The notes beneath the pieces are model-generated. The model was not told where the DNA came from. It was given only the letters and a program-made list of their open reading frames with translations, and did no database searches. A program made the position numbers and the translations under genes. From Protea cynaroides (taxonomy: Eukaryota; Streptophyta; Magnoliopsida; Proteales; Proteaceae), in the NCBI GenBank assembly GCA_028583415.1, contig CM053272.1, forward strand, positions 75,929,439 to 75,993,438: DNA of 64,000 nt, read 5' to 3'. Below are positions 1-8,821 of this stretch, in pieces; the stretch's first letter is position 1, and every line of letters starts with the position of its first letter.

Positions 1-70
1 GGTGAGAAATGGGGCTTCATTTTTTTTAAAATTTTTCAGATTTTTATCCTATTAACTTTTTGCTTCCTTT

Positions 71-93
71 CTTTTTCTTATTTTGCAGATACT
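71..93 (+). promoter_or_regulatory. Predicted 3' splice site before the antisense gene of E
   Basis: A pyrimidine-rich tract ending TTTTGCAG (81-88) lies five bases before the ATG at 94. Element D has the same arrangement (TTTGCAG, then ATG at 8078) and element G has CCTTGTAG at the same place. Upstream in D and G there are conserved candidate donors (GTATGC/GTATGT and GTAAGT). I infer a leader intron just before the start codon; no transcript data support it here. Confidence 0.45.
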
Positions 94-1371
94 ATGGCCC
101 GTACCAAAGTACCTAGAGTGCGCGATCCACTTCGCTTCCGTTCGAATGAAGCTGAGGCACAGTATGCGGACTATGCCCGTAAGAAGGTTGAAGGGGGTCG
201 CATGGTGAACTTGGCTGAGCTAGCCTTGTTCAATGTAGAGGGAGCATTCGGTGATATGGGGTGGCTCCCTGTCATCACATACGACGCGTGCACATGTCCC
301 GACTTGGTACGCCAGTTCTATTGTAATCTCCAGGTGGTGGGGAATTATAATGATGTCGAGCGCGGTCAGGAGTTGCGCATCACTAGTTACGTCAAAGGGG
401 TGCACATCTCCTTTGATTATCGACAGCTGGCCGATCTGTTGGGCATTCCCTTTGATGGCCCCATGGTGTACTGTGCGCCGGGAGAGCCACAGTTTGTTGA
501 GATGGAGATGAGGGCAGAGATCGACAACCAGTTGCTCCGTCCCGATAGATGGTAGATGAGAGCTTGCTACTTGCGTCCAGCTCTACGGGTCTTCTGTAAG
601 ATTATCCAGCATAATCTGATCCCGTAGAGTGGGCACTATGAGTGGGTGTCTCAGCTGACCCAGTTCTTGATCTACTGCATCTGCACTCGTCAGCCGGTCT
701 GCCTTCCTTACATTATCATGCGGACGATGATTAGTGCCACATTGTCCGGTCATAGGGGTAATCTACCCTATGGACGCATGATTACAGTGCTACTGACCCG
801 TCTGGGGGTGGATCTGGTAGATGAGAAGATCCAGGAGAAGACTTTCTCGTCGCCTCTAGATTGGGAGGCTATCTGCAAGATGGGGCTACGAGATGCAGAG
901 GTTAGCGATGAGGAGAGGAACGCGATGGTGCGCCCTCACACTCGGGTTGAGATGGCTGATGCTGAGGCTGCTGCTAGGGCTCGGGGAGATCCAGTCGACG
1001 ATGATGATCGTATGTATATGGATGTCGACGCGATACCCCTGCCATCACCCACACAGGCGGATAGGGTTGGTACTTCTGCTGCGGCGGCTTTGGTACCAGA
1101 GACCGGTCCTTCTCATGGGGCTGGTCCTTCACGCCCACCAGCTGATGACGTGGTGAGTATGTTTCACGAGATTAGAGAGGCTCAGCGCGCATCCGATCTG
1201 AGGATAGGGGAGCTCCTAGACGCCCAGCGCCGGACTGATCAGAGGGTGGTTGATCTCACAGCTAGTCTGCAGGCGACTCAGACCCAGGTGGCATGGTTGA
1301 CTAGGGTCTATGCCGAGGACTATGACAGAGACCATGAGGCACGGCCTCCTCCTTCGCCTCCAGCTTCCTGA
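94..1371 (+). pseudogene. Antisense extra gene of element E: plant-transposon-protein-like, coiled-coil tail
   Basis: A 426-codon frame opening MARTKVPRVRDP, read opposite to the element's own gag-pol. It is interrupted by two TAG codons (553-555 and 625-627), both where CAG is found or likely in sister copies. Residues 1-280 resemble the domain labelled 'putative plant transposon protein' (motifs EAEAQY, NLAELALFNVEGAFGDMGWLP, VRQFYCNLQV, then GNLPYGRMITVLLTRLGV). The tail is acidic (MYMDVDAIPLPSP), then proline-rich, then a predicted coiled coil with IGELLDAQRRTDQRVVDLTA. The start is the first ATG after a predicted splice acceptor. Copies lie in D (8078) and G (56140), with tail relics in B and C. 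Its function is unknown: it could be DNA-binding, but no catalytic motif is visible. Confidence 0.8.
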
Positions 1372-1633
1372 TTTGTACTTTATTTTTCTTGTATTACAGA
1401 GTAACTATCCGGGTTATGGACTGTACTCTGTTTTCGTTATGTCTATGCATTTGTTTTTCTCTCTCATTGTATGTAACTTGTTTCCCCTTTGATAGATGTA
1501 TTATTCTCTTGTTAATTTGGTCTCAATCAACACAGGTGCTTATGGTTTGTTTGTATTAAAGCTTTTAATTTATCCTATCTCAGTTCACAATGGTCTTGTA
1601 TGTATGTTAGTTTTGGCGGGCAAGGCTTGAGAA
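1372..1633. other. AT-rich spacer between antisense gene and primer-binding site (E)
   Basis: No reading frame of note. It would be the 3' untranslated part of the antisense gene on + and the post-PBS leader on minus. Recognisable homologues (ACAGAGTAACTATCCGGGTT; CAACACAGGTGCTTATGG) are in A (about 23330-23520), B (53140-53330), C and G, so this spacer is shared by all subfamilies even where the antisense gene is lost. Confidence 0.6.
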
Positions 1634-1645
1634 GCTCTGATACCA
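1634..1645 (-). other. Primer-binding site of element E
   Basis: On the minus strand the sequence is TGGTATCAGAGC, complementary to the 3' end of plant initiator-tRNA-Met, three bases from the LTR edge. This primer is usual for Ty3/gypsy chromoviruses. It fixes the element's orientation and marks 1649-3962 as a 5' LTR. Confidence 0.9.
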
Positions 1646-1939
1646 AGTTATCACACCCCAATTCTGCACCAACCAGAATGGTGTGATGAACCGCTACCGC
1701 TAAGTAACCAACGGTTCAACCAGGATCTCGAATAGGCTATCCCCATTTTACCCAAAATTTCCACACATCCATAATCATAATCAAAGTAATACACAATAGC
1801 GGAAAATTTATAAATAAATGAACTGAGAACTAAGATGATACCATTAATAAAATAGTAAATTATTTTGTTTCCAACTGAGACATACTTATGTAATTATCAA
1901 ATACATGTCTTTATAAATTCAGAGAAACCTATAAAATAG

Positions 1940-2041
1940 CTAATCAAATACACATGAGTCACACTCGCAAGGGGTGTCATGTATATACTCTTCAGCTCTA
2001 GCTTCCATTGCTGCTATATTCCCGTATGCAGACGCGTTCAT
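1940..2041 (-). CDS. Short LTR-borne ORF, 33 codons (E copy)
   Basis: A 102-nt frame starting MNASAYGNIAAM and ending CECDSCVFD then stop. It lies directly after the predicted LTR splice acceptor, and its ATG would be the first AUG of the spliced leader. Frames of exactly 102 nt are found at the same place in A (22843), F (63269) and G (57950), although the G LTR belongs to a diverged family. Conserved traits are YG.VAAM in the middle, acidic residues, and a cysteine-rich end. I recognise no protein family. It could act as a leader peptide or upstream ORF. Confidence 0.5.
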   Translation of the reverse strand: MNASAYGNIAAMEARAEEYIHDTPCECDSCVFD

Positions 2042-2061
2042 ATAATCTTCGACTGTGTAAC

Positions 2062-3445
2062 CTGCATCATCAACTAAAAATATTTGACGTCGAGGGGTGA
2101 GCACACAACACAGTTCAGTGAGTAGCCAAAACAATGCAACAATACATATGCATGCAAAAATCAATTTATATCTTTGGTCTGGTTTATAGTTTGCATTGCG
2201 CAATAGAAAGGTTGGGTGGTCAAAGGTTAACGTTTATTGACACCGCCTCTATACACAGGGTGTGGAAGCCCGCCCGAAGGTTAACGTTTATCGTCGTCCC
2301 CATCCACCCTACCATAACATTATACAACAAAGGTTAACGTTTATTGCTATATAATGCTATACCAACACGTAAGCCCCTGTTAGCGAGGGCTTGCAAACTG
2401 GGCTCGCTACTAACCAATCCTAATGCCAAACAGTGTATCCAAGGCCTCACCCCAGCATCCCTCAGAATGTCCATAGAGATAGAGCTAAGGCCCCCCCGGT
2501 AGAGTCAGAGACTACAAGGACCGAGACCACCTCCCCTGATACTCTACGACATAATAGTTCTGCTAAGGTAATGGCGATACGACGATGTCAATGCACAAGA
2601 CTTGAGTTAGAGATAGAGCTAAAGTGCGGAGACCCGCCAAAGGTTAACGTTTATTGACGTTCTCATCACACCTCCCTTGATACTCGCTCGCATCAAATAC
2701 ATCAACCACATACATACAAGCACATGCCTATTCCTATCATCATCATCATCATGTTATAAACAATAAAATAAATATGCATGAACAAATAATAGAAGTATTG
2801 GATGGCATGCTGTATGCACATTACAAACATATTCGCATAGAATCAAACATAGCATAGGACTCAAGAAATAGAAAAATAGTTTATTATTAACCAATTTAGT
2901 TTGGGGTTAAGGTTCCTCACCTTAGCTTGTTATAAGATATTTCCCAAGCTTTAAAATCACCGTTACAATGTTATTAGATTGCTAGCAGACCTAACAAAGC
3001 CGATAAAATTTAATTAGAATTTATTCTGAATTTAAAATCCATTCTGTCAACTGAGGGTCGATGCTAGGGTCGATGCTAGGGTCGATGGGTCTATCGACCC
3101 TCCCCTCTTCCTGAACTTCTCGAATGCTGAGGGTCAATGGTCAGAAACACCTAGGGTCGGATGGTCTATCGACCCTCGGTGCGACCCTCGATGCACTCTG
3201 GTCCAATTTCCACTTTTAAATCCATTCTTCGTGTTTGGGGTCCTATGGCTTGCTTCCTACATTCATTCAACAGTCATTTCATGGTCTAGAACCATGTATA
3301 ATCCATCTAAATAGTTTTTGTGCATCCTCCTATGGTTTTCCATGAAAACCTAACCACGGATGAATGGTTTGGGTTTCTCTGAGATCACATTCTCATCAAT
3401 AACTATCCTAAGGTCTGTAGAAACTCATAGAACTAGTATCCATAC
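2062..3445 (-). other. Predicted intron inside the E LTR (1384 nt)
   Basis: On the minus strand the donor is CTTCTCAG|GTATGG and the acceptor GATGATGCAG|GTTACAC. Both junctions are preserved in the LTRs of A, F, B, C and G (D keeps the donor side). The segment contains one GGGTCGA cluster, the (CAT)n run and the AATAAACG repeats. Inferred from sequence only. Confidence 0.5.
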
Positions 3446-3588
3446 CTGAGAAGATAATCTTTCTCTGTAACTCTTCTCCTTTTTGCTAGGTTCTCTTCCT
3501 TGCCTCTCTTCTTCCTCTTTTCCTTCTCCTCTCTTTCTCTCAATTCAATTAGGGTTATGAAAGGAGTGAAATTGGCTTAGGGACATCC

Positions 3589-3596
3589 TTTAAATA
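3589..3596 (-). promoter_or_regulatory. TATA-like box of E LTR (TATTTAAA)
   Basis: On the minus strand TATTTAAA precedes GGATGTCCCTAAGCC and a purine-rich leader (GAGAAAGAGAGG). The same position holds TATTTAAA in A and F, TATAAATA in B, C and D, and TATATATA in G, so a TATA element is kept in every LTR. This is the presumed pol II promoter for the genomic RNA. Confidence 0.65.
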
Positions 3597-3962
3597 GACT
3601 AGGAACATCCTAAATAAGTCCCATTGAGATTTGGAAAGAATTCCAATCGAAAAATATAGAAATTTCCTAATTTCTATATTCGTCAGAAACCGAGGGTCGA
3701 TGGGAGGGTCGATGATCCCGTCGACCCTAGGGTCTTAAGCTCTCTGACCCTCCCTTAAAATCTGAGGGTCTGACATTTTGCTTTGGGAGGACCGACCCTA
3801 CTTGGCTGGGTATGCGACCCTCCCCTAAAATTAAGTGTTTTTGGGTCGATTTTATACCTGGGATCTTGATCTCCATCACGCCCTTGGTCCACTTGACTCG
3901 ACCATGATGGGTAAACCTGGTTCAAGGTGGTAAGACCGGGTTAGTTTGACACGGGTCTTACA

Positions 3963-4333
3963 TTAGGGACGTCCTATTTATAGAGTAGAAACTCCTAAAA
4001 TAAGTCCCATTGAGATTTGGAAGGAATCCAATAGAAATTTGGAAACTTTCCTAATTTCAGTTTCTGGCGGCAATTGGGGGTCGATGATCCCGTCGACCCC
4101 TGGTTCCTAAAGTGTCCAACCCCCTCTGTAAAACAGGGGGTCTGACTTTCTGTCTTGGGGGTCCGACCGTCCCTTGCTGGGTATGCTACCTTCCCCCTAA
4201 TTTAAGTGTTTTTGGGTCGATTTGATACCTGAGATCACGATCTCCTTCACGCCCTTGGTCCATTTGACTCGATCATGATGGGTAAACCTGGTTCAAGGTG
4301 GTAAGACTGGGTTAGTTTGATATGGGTCTTACA
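3963..4333 (-). repeat. 3' LTR remnant of element D (upstream end only)
   Basis: A 371-bp piece ending in TCTTACA at the polypurine tract, matching 9692-10077 of D's own 5' LTR. It keeps a TATA-like box (3975-3982, minus TATAAATA) and one GGGTCGA cluster (4077-4200). Cut at its left by insertion of element E; the rest should lie on the far side of E, outside the window. Confidence 0.85.
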
Positions 4334-4347
4334 ACTCCCCCCTACTT
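4334..4347 (-). other. Polypurine tract of element D
   Basis: On the minus strand AAGTAGGGGGGAGT immediately precedes the LTR start TGTAAGACC. Standard plus-strand primer of an LTR element. Confidence 0.85.
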
Positions 4348-4386
4348 ATAAAAATTTCGTCCTCGAAATTGTACATACCTTCCGAA

Positions 4387-5514
4387 TCAAATGAGTGAGG
4401 GTATTGATTTCGCATAGCATTCTCTTCCTCCCATGTCTCTACTTCTCCAAGTGACCTTAACGTAATAGATATCTCGGTTGCGTAGTCGTTGAACCTTTCG
4501 GCCGGTGATTTCTGTTGGTGTTACTTCAAATGTCAATTCATCAGTCAATTCCGATAGATCTACTATCAGGACGTGCGTTGGATCCTTGACATACTTCTTC
4601 AATACGAAAATATGAAATATGTCATGCACACTTGACATAGATGGTGGTAGTGCTAACTAATAAGCCACTTTTCCATGCTTAGCTAGAATCTCATACGGCC
4701 CGACATATCTTGGACTTAGTTTCCCTTTCTGCCCGAACCGTTTCATTCCTCGCATAGGCGATACCTTCAAGATTACTTTATCACCCACGACGAATTCAAG
4801 ATCTCTGCGTCGAGTATCTGCATATTGCTTCTGACGGTTCTGAGTTGTTCTTACCCTTTCCTTGATAATGTCTACCACTCGACAAGTCTCTACAACGAAT
4901 TCCGGCCCAACAATACTACGTTCTCCAACTTCATTCCAAAATAAAGGAGTTCTACACTTTCTGCCATACAGTGCTTTATAGGGTGACATCTGTATAGTAG
5001 CCTGATAGCTATTGTTATAAGCGAACTCGATCAGTGGTAATTTTTCATCCCATGATCCTTTGAAGTCAATTACACATGTTCGTAGCATATCTTCTAGAAT
5101 CTTGATTGTGCGCTCTGATTGTCCATCTGTCTGTGGGTGGAATGCAGTACTGAACTTCAATGTTGTACCCATAGCCTATTGCAATCCTTCCCAAAATTAG
5201 AAAGTAAATCGAGGATCCCTATCAGACACAATGCTCTCTGGTACCCCGTGTAATCGAACAATATTATCCACATACAGCTTTGCTAACCTTTCCAGTGTAT
5301 ACTGAGGTCGTATCGGGATGAAGCGAGCTGTTTTAGTCCGACGGTCTACAATCACGCAAACTGCGTCAACTACTCGAGGAGTCAGTGGTAATCCCGTGAC
5401 GAAGTCCATAGTGATGCAGTCCCATTTCCATGCTGGTTCCGATAATGGCTGTAACAGTCCTGCGGGTCTTTGTCGTTCAACCTTTACCTTCTGACAATTT
5501 AGGCATTGAGACAT
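4387..5514 (-). pseudogene. Integrase catalytic core and chromodomain-like tail of D
   Basis: On the minus strand the reading starts MSQCLNCQKVK (second half of the zinc-binding motif), then DCITMDFVTGLP (first catalytic Asp), SIVSDRDPRF (second Asp), TDGQSERT (Glu), GDKVILKVSPMRGMKRFG, and the tail KVQRLRNRDIYYVKVTW. Breaks: frame change near 5190-5197, stop near 4655, frameshift near 4410. The N-terminal part is missing because a deletion joins protease directly to integrase at about 5515-5530. The tail matches Tekay/Del-type chromodomains. Confidence 0.85.
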
Positions 5515-5522
5515 GAACTTAG

Positions 5523-5797
5523 CTACATCCAGTCCATTCCCAAGATGACGTCAAAGTCTGCCATCCCAAGTTGGATCAAAGTTGCATCTAAGGTTTTCTT
5601 GCCAATGAGAACTGGACATGGCCCATAACCTTTCTCTAATTCCACTTCTAATCCCATCGGTGACCGTACAAGTAGTTTGTAGTCTAATGTTTTTATGGGT
5701 AAATTCAGCTTCTTTCCAAATGACACAGATATAAAAGAATGAGTAGCTCCTGAGTCGAAGAGTACTCTGGCGGGTATGCCATTTGTAGGTACGATAC
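5523..5797 (-). pseudogene. Protease of D
   Basis: Minus strand, starting just after the predicted 69-nt intron: GIVPTNGIPARV, then the active-site motif LFDSGATHSFIS, later VELEKGYGPCPVLIG and ending MADFDVILGMDWM. The frame is open from the intron to the deletion point, where it runs into a TAG. The retropepsin would process Gag-Pol. Truncated after the second conserved block by the pol deletion. Confidence 0.82.
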
Positions 5798-5866
5798 CTG
5801 TAATTTATTTTACTTAGTCTACATGCTCATACAATGTAATTACAACTTAAAAGGTTTCAGTCATAC
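5798..5866 (-). other. Predicted gag-protease intron of D (69 nt)
   Basis: On the minus strand GGTCACAG|GTATGACTG...AAATTACAG|GTATCGTAC, with a branch-like GTAGACTAA about 20 nt before the acceptor. Unspliced, it holds three in-frame stops; removed, the reading runs DVVT-G-IVPTNG into the DSG protease. G has the same junctions and the same 69-nt length at 33716-33784 with a diverged interior. Confidence 0.55.
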
Positions 5867-5924
5867 CTGTGACCACATCGGGTGATGGAGTAGCATCCTC
5901 GGATGTAACAGCATAAACTCGTCC

Positions 5925-7105
5925 TTAGTGTAACTGCTTCTTAGGCTTAAGACACTCCCTTGCCATATGCCCCGTTTGGTTGCAGTTAAAACATTTTGGG
6001 CCTTCAGAATTTGGCTTTGGCTGATGTTGAGATATTGGGGTAGTCTTGGGTGCAGCAGTAAAGCCTTGAGCACGGAAGGGTTTAAATGTTTTGTTGTTCC
6101 CTCCGTTATAAGCATTTCCGGCTGGCCTTTTCATACCTCTGTTCTGTGTAAAATAACTCTCTTTCTGGCTCGATTCTATAACTCGAGCAATTTGAACAGC
6201 TTCATTATATACCTTCTTCTCCAAGCCTAGAACATGCTCTCTAATGCTTCCTCTAAGCCTCGTGACAAACCTACGGGTCTTAGTATCTTCTTCTTGCATA
6301 CTGAGTGGTGCAAAGAAAAACAGCTCTTCGTAACGCTGTTGATATGCATCCACGGACATCTGTCCCTGATATAAAATCAGGAACTCTTTCTCCATAGAAT
6401 CTCTGAAGCTTCGGGGAAAATACTTCTCAAAGAAGGCTTCCTTATAAATAGCCCAAGTCAATAGGGCGTGCTTGGTCAATAGATATGCCCTGGTAGATTT
6501 CCACCAATGATGTGCATCGCCTTATAGCATGAAGGTGGCACATAGTACCTTTTCTTCTTCTGTAACAGTCATCATAAGGAAATTTCTCTCCATCTCGTCT
6601 ATCCAGTGTGCTGGCAATAATGGATCAGACGGTCTACCATTAAACTCCTTGGGCTTCATCTTCAAGAATCTCTCAACCAGTCGAGAGTGATCCATCTGAT
6701 TTTGGGGGTATGCTCCAAACATAGGTTGTGGATACTGATAATTAACCTGAGCTGCTTTCGGACCTAGGACTGGAATCTGTGCAGCTGGTGGTTGAGGTGT
6801 TTGAGGTGCTGGGTGGTTACCCACTGGTGCAGCATTGGCTTGTCCCGTCTGCATGGGTGTAGCATGTACGGCCTGGAACATAATCCCCATTGCCACTTGC
6901 ATTTGAGCCTATGCGTGTTGCATCTGTTGCAGCTGCTGGGCTAGGTTCATTACCACGGTTGCTAACTCTGGTGGTGGAGGTGGTTTGTAGGGTTTGCCTG
7001 ACCGGGGTTTCCTGGTGCATATATATTTTCCTTACTAGTCTCCTCCACAGGTGGTGGTGGTGGAACTGCATTTCAGCTCTGCCTGGTTACTCTATGCCTA
7101 GACAT
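5925..7105 (-). pseudogene. gag of element D
   Basis: Begins on the minus strand with ATG at 7105 (MSRHRVTRQS, then a stop and a proline-rich stretch). Core motifs are MDHSRLVERFLKMKPKEFNG, HWIDEMERNFLM, EAFFEKYFPRSFRDSMEKEF and RRFVTRLRGSIREHVLG, then the zinc knuckle CFNCNQTGHMAREC. Frameshifts near 6820-6900 and 6480-6522. It ends with TAA (5925-5927) after KKQLH; G stops at the same codon. Nineteen further codons link it to the predicted gag-protease intron. Confidence 0.85.
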
Positions 7106-7107
7106 AT

Positions 7108-8077
7108 TTTCTTCTGAGATTGGTGGTGCTTGAAAATCATCAAAATAGGTGAGACAATCATTTATACTTCATGTAGGCACGCTAACCGATGTAAAATTTC
7201 AAAATTTTCAGCTCATTTTATGAAAAATACTATCTTTTCTATGCAAGGTCGATGGTATGTCCGACCCTCAGTATCCGACCCTGGGAGTAACCTGTTCTTC
7301 TCGAGAGCTGGGGGTCGATGGGTATCCGACCCCCTTGTCCAACCCCTAGTTTTCTGTCAGATTCTCGAGAGCTGGGGGTCGATCCGGGGTCGATATGGAT
7401 CTCCAACCCCCTAGTCTGACCCCTAGTTTTCTGTCAGATTCCCGAGAGCTGGGGGTCGATGGATGTCCGACCCCCTGACCAAAAATCAGACCTTTAAGAT
7501 CCGATTCTTGGTTCATTTCCCATCATTTCTTCCCCGTTTCGACTCGTCTCCCACCTCTGAGTTGCTACAGTGCCACTCTGCTATATTGGTCAGTTTGGAT
7601 CCGTGTTTCGACGTCCACATCATCCCTACAAGTATGCTTTCTCAATTTTTACCTGTTTTTAGGTTTCCATTTCTAGGTTTTGTCCATTTAACTTGTATTT
7701 TTCAAATTAAACTTTTTCCAACCATAAAAATTTGATTTTTATTGGGGGCTTTTGTTACTGGTTTCTCTAGGAATGAAAGCCCTCAAAAATTTTTGAGTTT
7801 CATCGGTTGGTTATCGAGAAACTTGGATTTTTTGCTCTATTTGCCCTAATTTGTCAAAATTTTTGATTTCTCATAATTTCTTCAAATTAGACTTCATTAG
7901 TTAGAATTTCCTACTGTGTGAGTGTTGTGGGATATGTTGGAACCTACGTAAGTCCTCCTGCCCACGTGTATGGGTGACAAGTGAGGCTTTTGGCCAACTT
8001 ACATCGTTATAATGTCAAAATTTTGGATTTTTATCCTATTAACACATTATCGCATTTCTTTCTTATTTGCAGACATC
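7108..8077. other. Leader of D between gag and the antisense gene
   Basis: No gene. 7240-7480 is packed with GGGTCGA/TCCGACCC motifs. 7490-8077 on + is the presumed promoter and leader-intron region of the antisense gene: candidate donors are GTATGC (7632) and GTAAGT (7949), the acceptor TTTGCAG ends at 8072. The counterpart in G (35051-35535 plus 55731-56139) keeps both donors, as GTATGT (35501) and GTAAGT (about 56010). Confidence 0.55.
7298..7490 (+). repeat. Tandem repeat with GGGGTCGA motifs, about 2.6 copies
   Basis: Three units start CTCGAGAGCTGGGGGTCGA (7298), CTCGAGAGCTGGGGGTCGA (7362) and CCCGAGAGCTGGGGGTCGA (7441). The first two run to CTAGTTTTCTGTCAGATT; the second carries an extra GGGGTCGATATGG. 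Each unit pairs GGGGTCGAT with a downstream (T)CCGACCCC, giving hairpin potential. It lies just upstream of the antisense gene, in the same motif class as the D LTR. Confidence 0.8.
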
Positions 8078-8821
8078 ATGGCTCGTACCAAAGTACCTAG
8101 AGTTCGTGATCCTCTTCGCTTCCGTTCCAACGAAGCCGAGGCACAGTATGCCCACTTTGCTCGCAAGAAAGTAGAGGGTGGTCGTAAGGTGAACTTGGCT
8201 GAGTTAGCCTTGTTCAACATGGAGAGGGCCTTTGGTGATATGGGGTGGCTCCCTGTCATCACTTACGACGCGTGCACCTGTCCGGACTTGGTACGCCAGT
8301 TCTATTGTAACCTCCAGGTGGTGGGGGAATATAATGATGTCGAGAGGGGTCATGAGCTGCGCATCACAAGCTATGTCAAAGGGATGAACATTTCATTCGA
8401 TTATCGACAGCTGGCCGACCTACTAGGCATTTCCTATGATGGCCCCATGGTTTACTGTGCTCCTGGAGAGCACCAGTTCGTCTCCACAGAGATGAGGGCT
8501 GAGATTGATAATCAGCTTCTACGACCTGATCGTTGGCAGATGAGGGCATGCTATATGCGTCCAGCTCCACGGGTATTTTGCAAGATTATCCAGCAAAATC
8601 TGATTCCGTAGAGTGGCCATTACGAGAGGGTTTCCCAGCTGACCCAGTACCTGCTGTACAGTATTTGCACTAGACAGCCCGTCTGCCTGTCGTATATCAT
8701 CATGCGCACTATGATCACTGCTACGTTGCACAATCACACTGGAAACCTTCCGTACGGGTGTATGATCACTGTTCTGTTTACCCTCCTTGGGGTTGATTTA
8801 TTAGATGAGAAGATTCAGGAG
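8078..8821 (+). pseudogene. Antisense extra gene of D, 3' half deleted
   Basis: Starts at ATG 8078, five bases after an acceptor-like TTTGCAG. About 90% identical by eye at protein level to the E copy (MARTKVPRVRDPLRF; VEGGRKVNLAELALFNMERAF). One in-frame TAG at 8609-8611, at exactly the codon that is TAG in E and CAG in G. Past it the frame stays open to GVDLLDEKIQE, where it is fused to LTR sequence, so the acidic and coiled-coil tail is lost. Confidence 0.8.

Larger units (their letters stand above)
1..3962 (-). mobile_element. Element E: 5' part of a minus-strand Ty3/gypsy element, running out of the window
   Basis: On the minus strand the order is 5' LTR (1649-3962), primer-binding site (1634-1645), then a leader holding an antisense (+) gene (94-1371). 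The gag-pol part would lie left of base 1. Its right end abuts TTAGGGACG, which in the intact D LTR (9691-9702) is internal sequence, so E inserted into the 3' LTR of D. The expected duplication is TTAGG at 3963-3967; its partner would be outside the window. Confidence 0.8.
1649..3962 (-). repeat. 5' LTR of element E, 2314 bp
   Basis: Begins (minus) TGTAAGACCCGTGTC and ends TGTGATA, so the usual terminal CA has become TA; the 5' LTR of A has the same change. Inside it are a TATA-like box (3589-3596), a purine-rich leader, a predicted 1.4-kb intron, two clusters of GGGTCGA/TCGACCC motifs (3054-3195 and 3695-3835), a (CAT)n run (2739-2751) and four copies of AAAGGTTAACGTTTATTG (2222, 2276, 2329, 2639). 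Homologous over its whole length to the LTRs of A and F. Confidence 0.92.

Noticed and set aside
1634..1645. tRNA-like sequence at PBS sites
   Set aside because: Only about 12 bases complementary to the tRNA end; no cloverleaf. They are primer-binding sites, not tRNA genes.
3054..3195. GGGTCGA clusters considered as a CRISPR-like array
   Set aside because: Spacing is irregular, units are 7-12 bp and occur in both orientations, the context is a plant LTR, and there are no cas genes.
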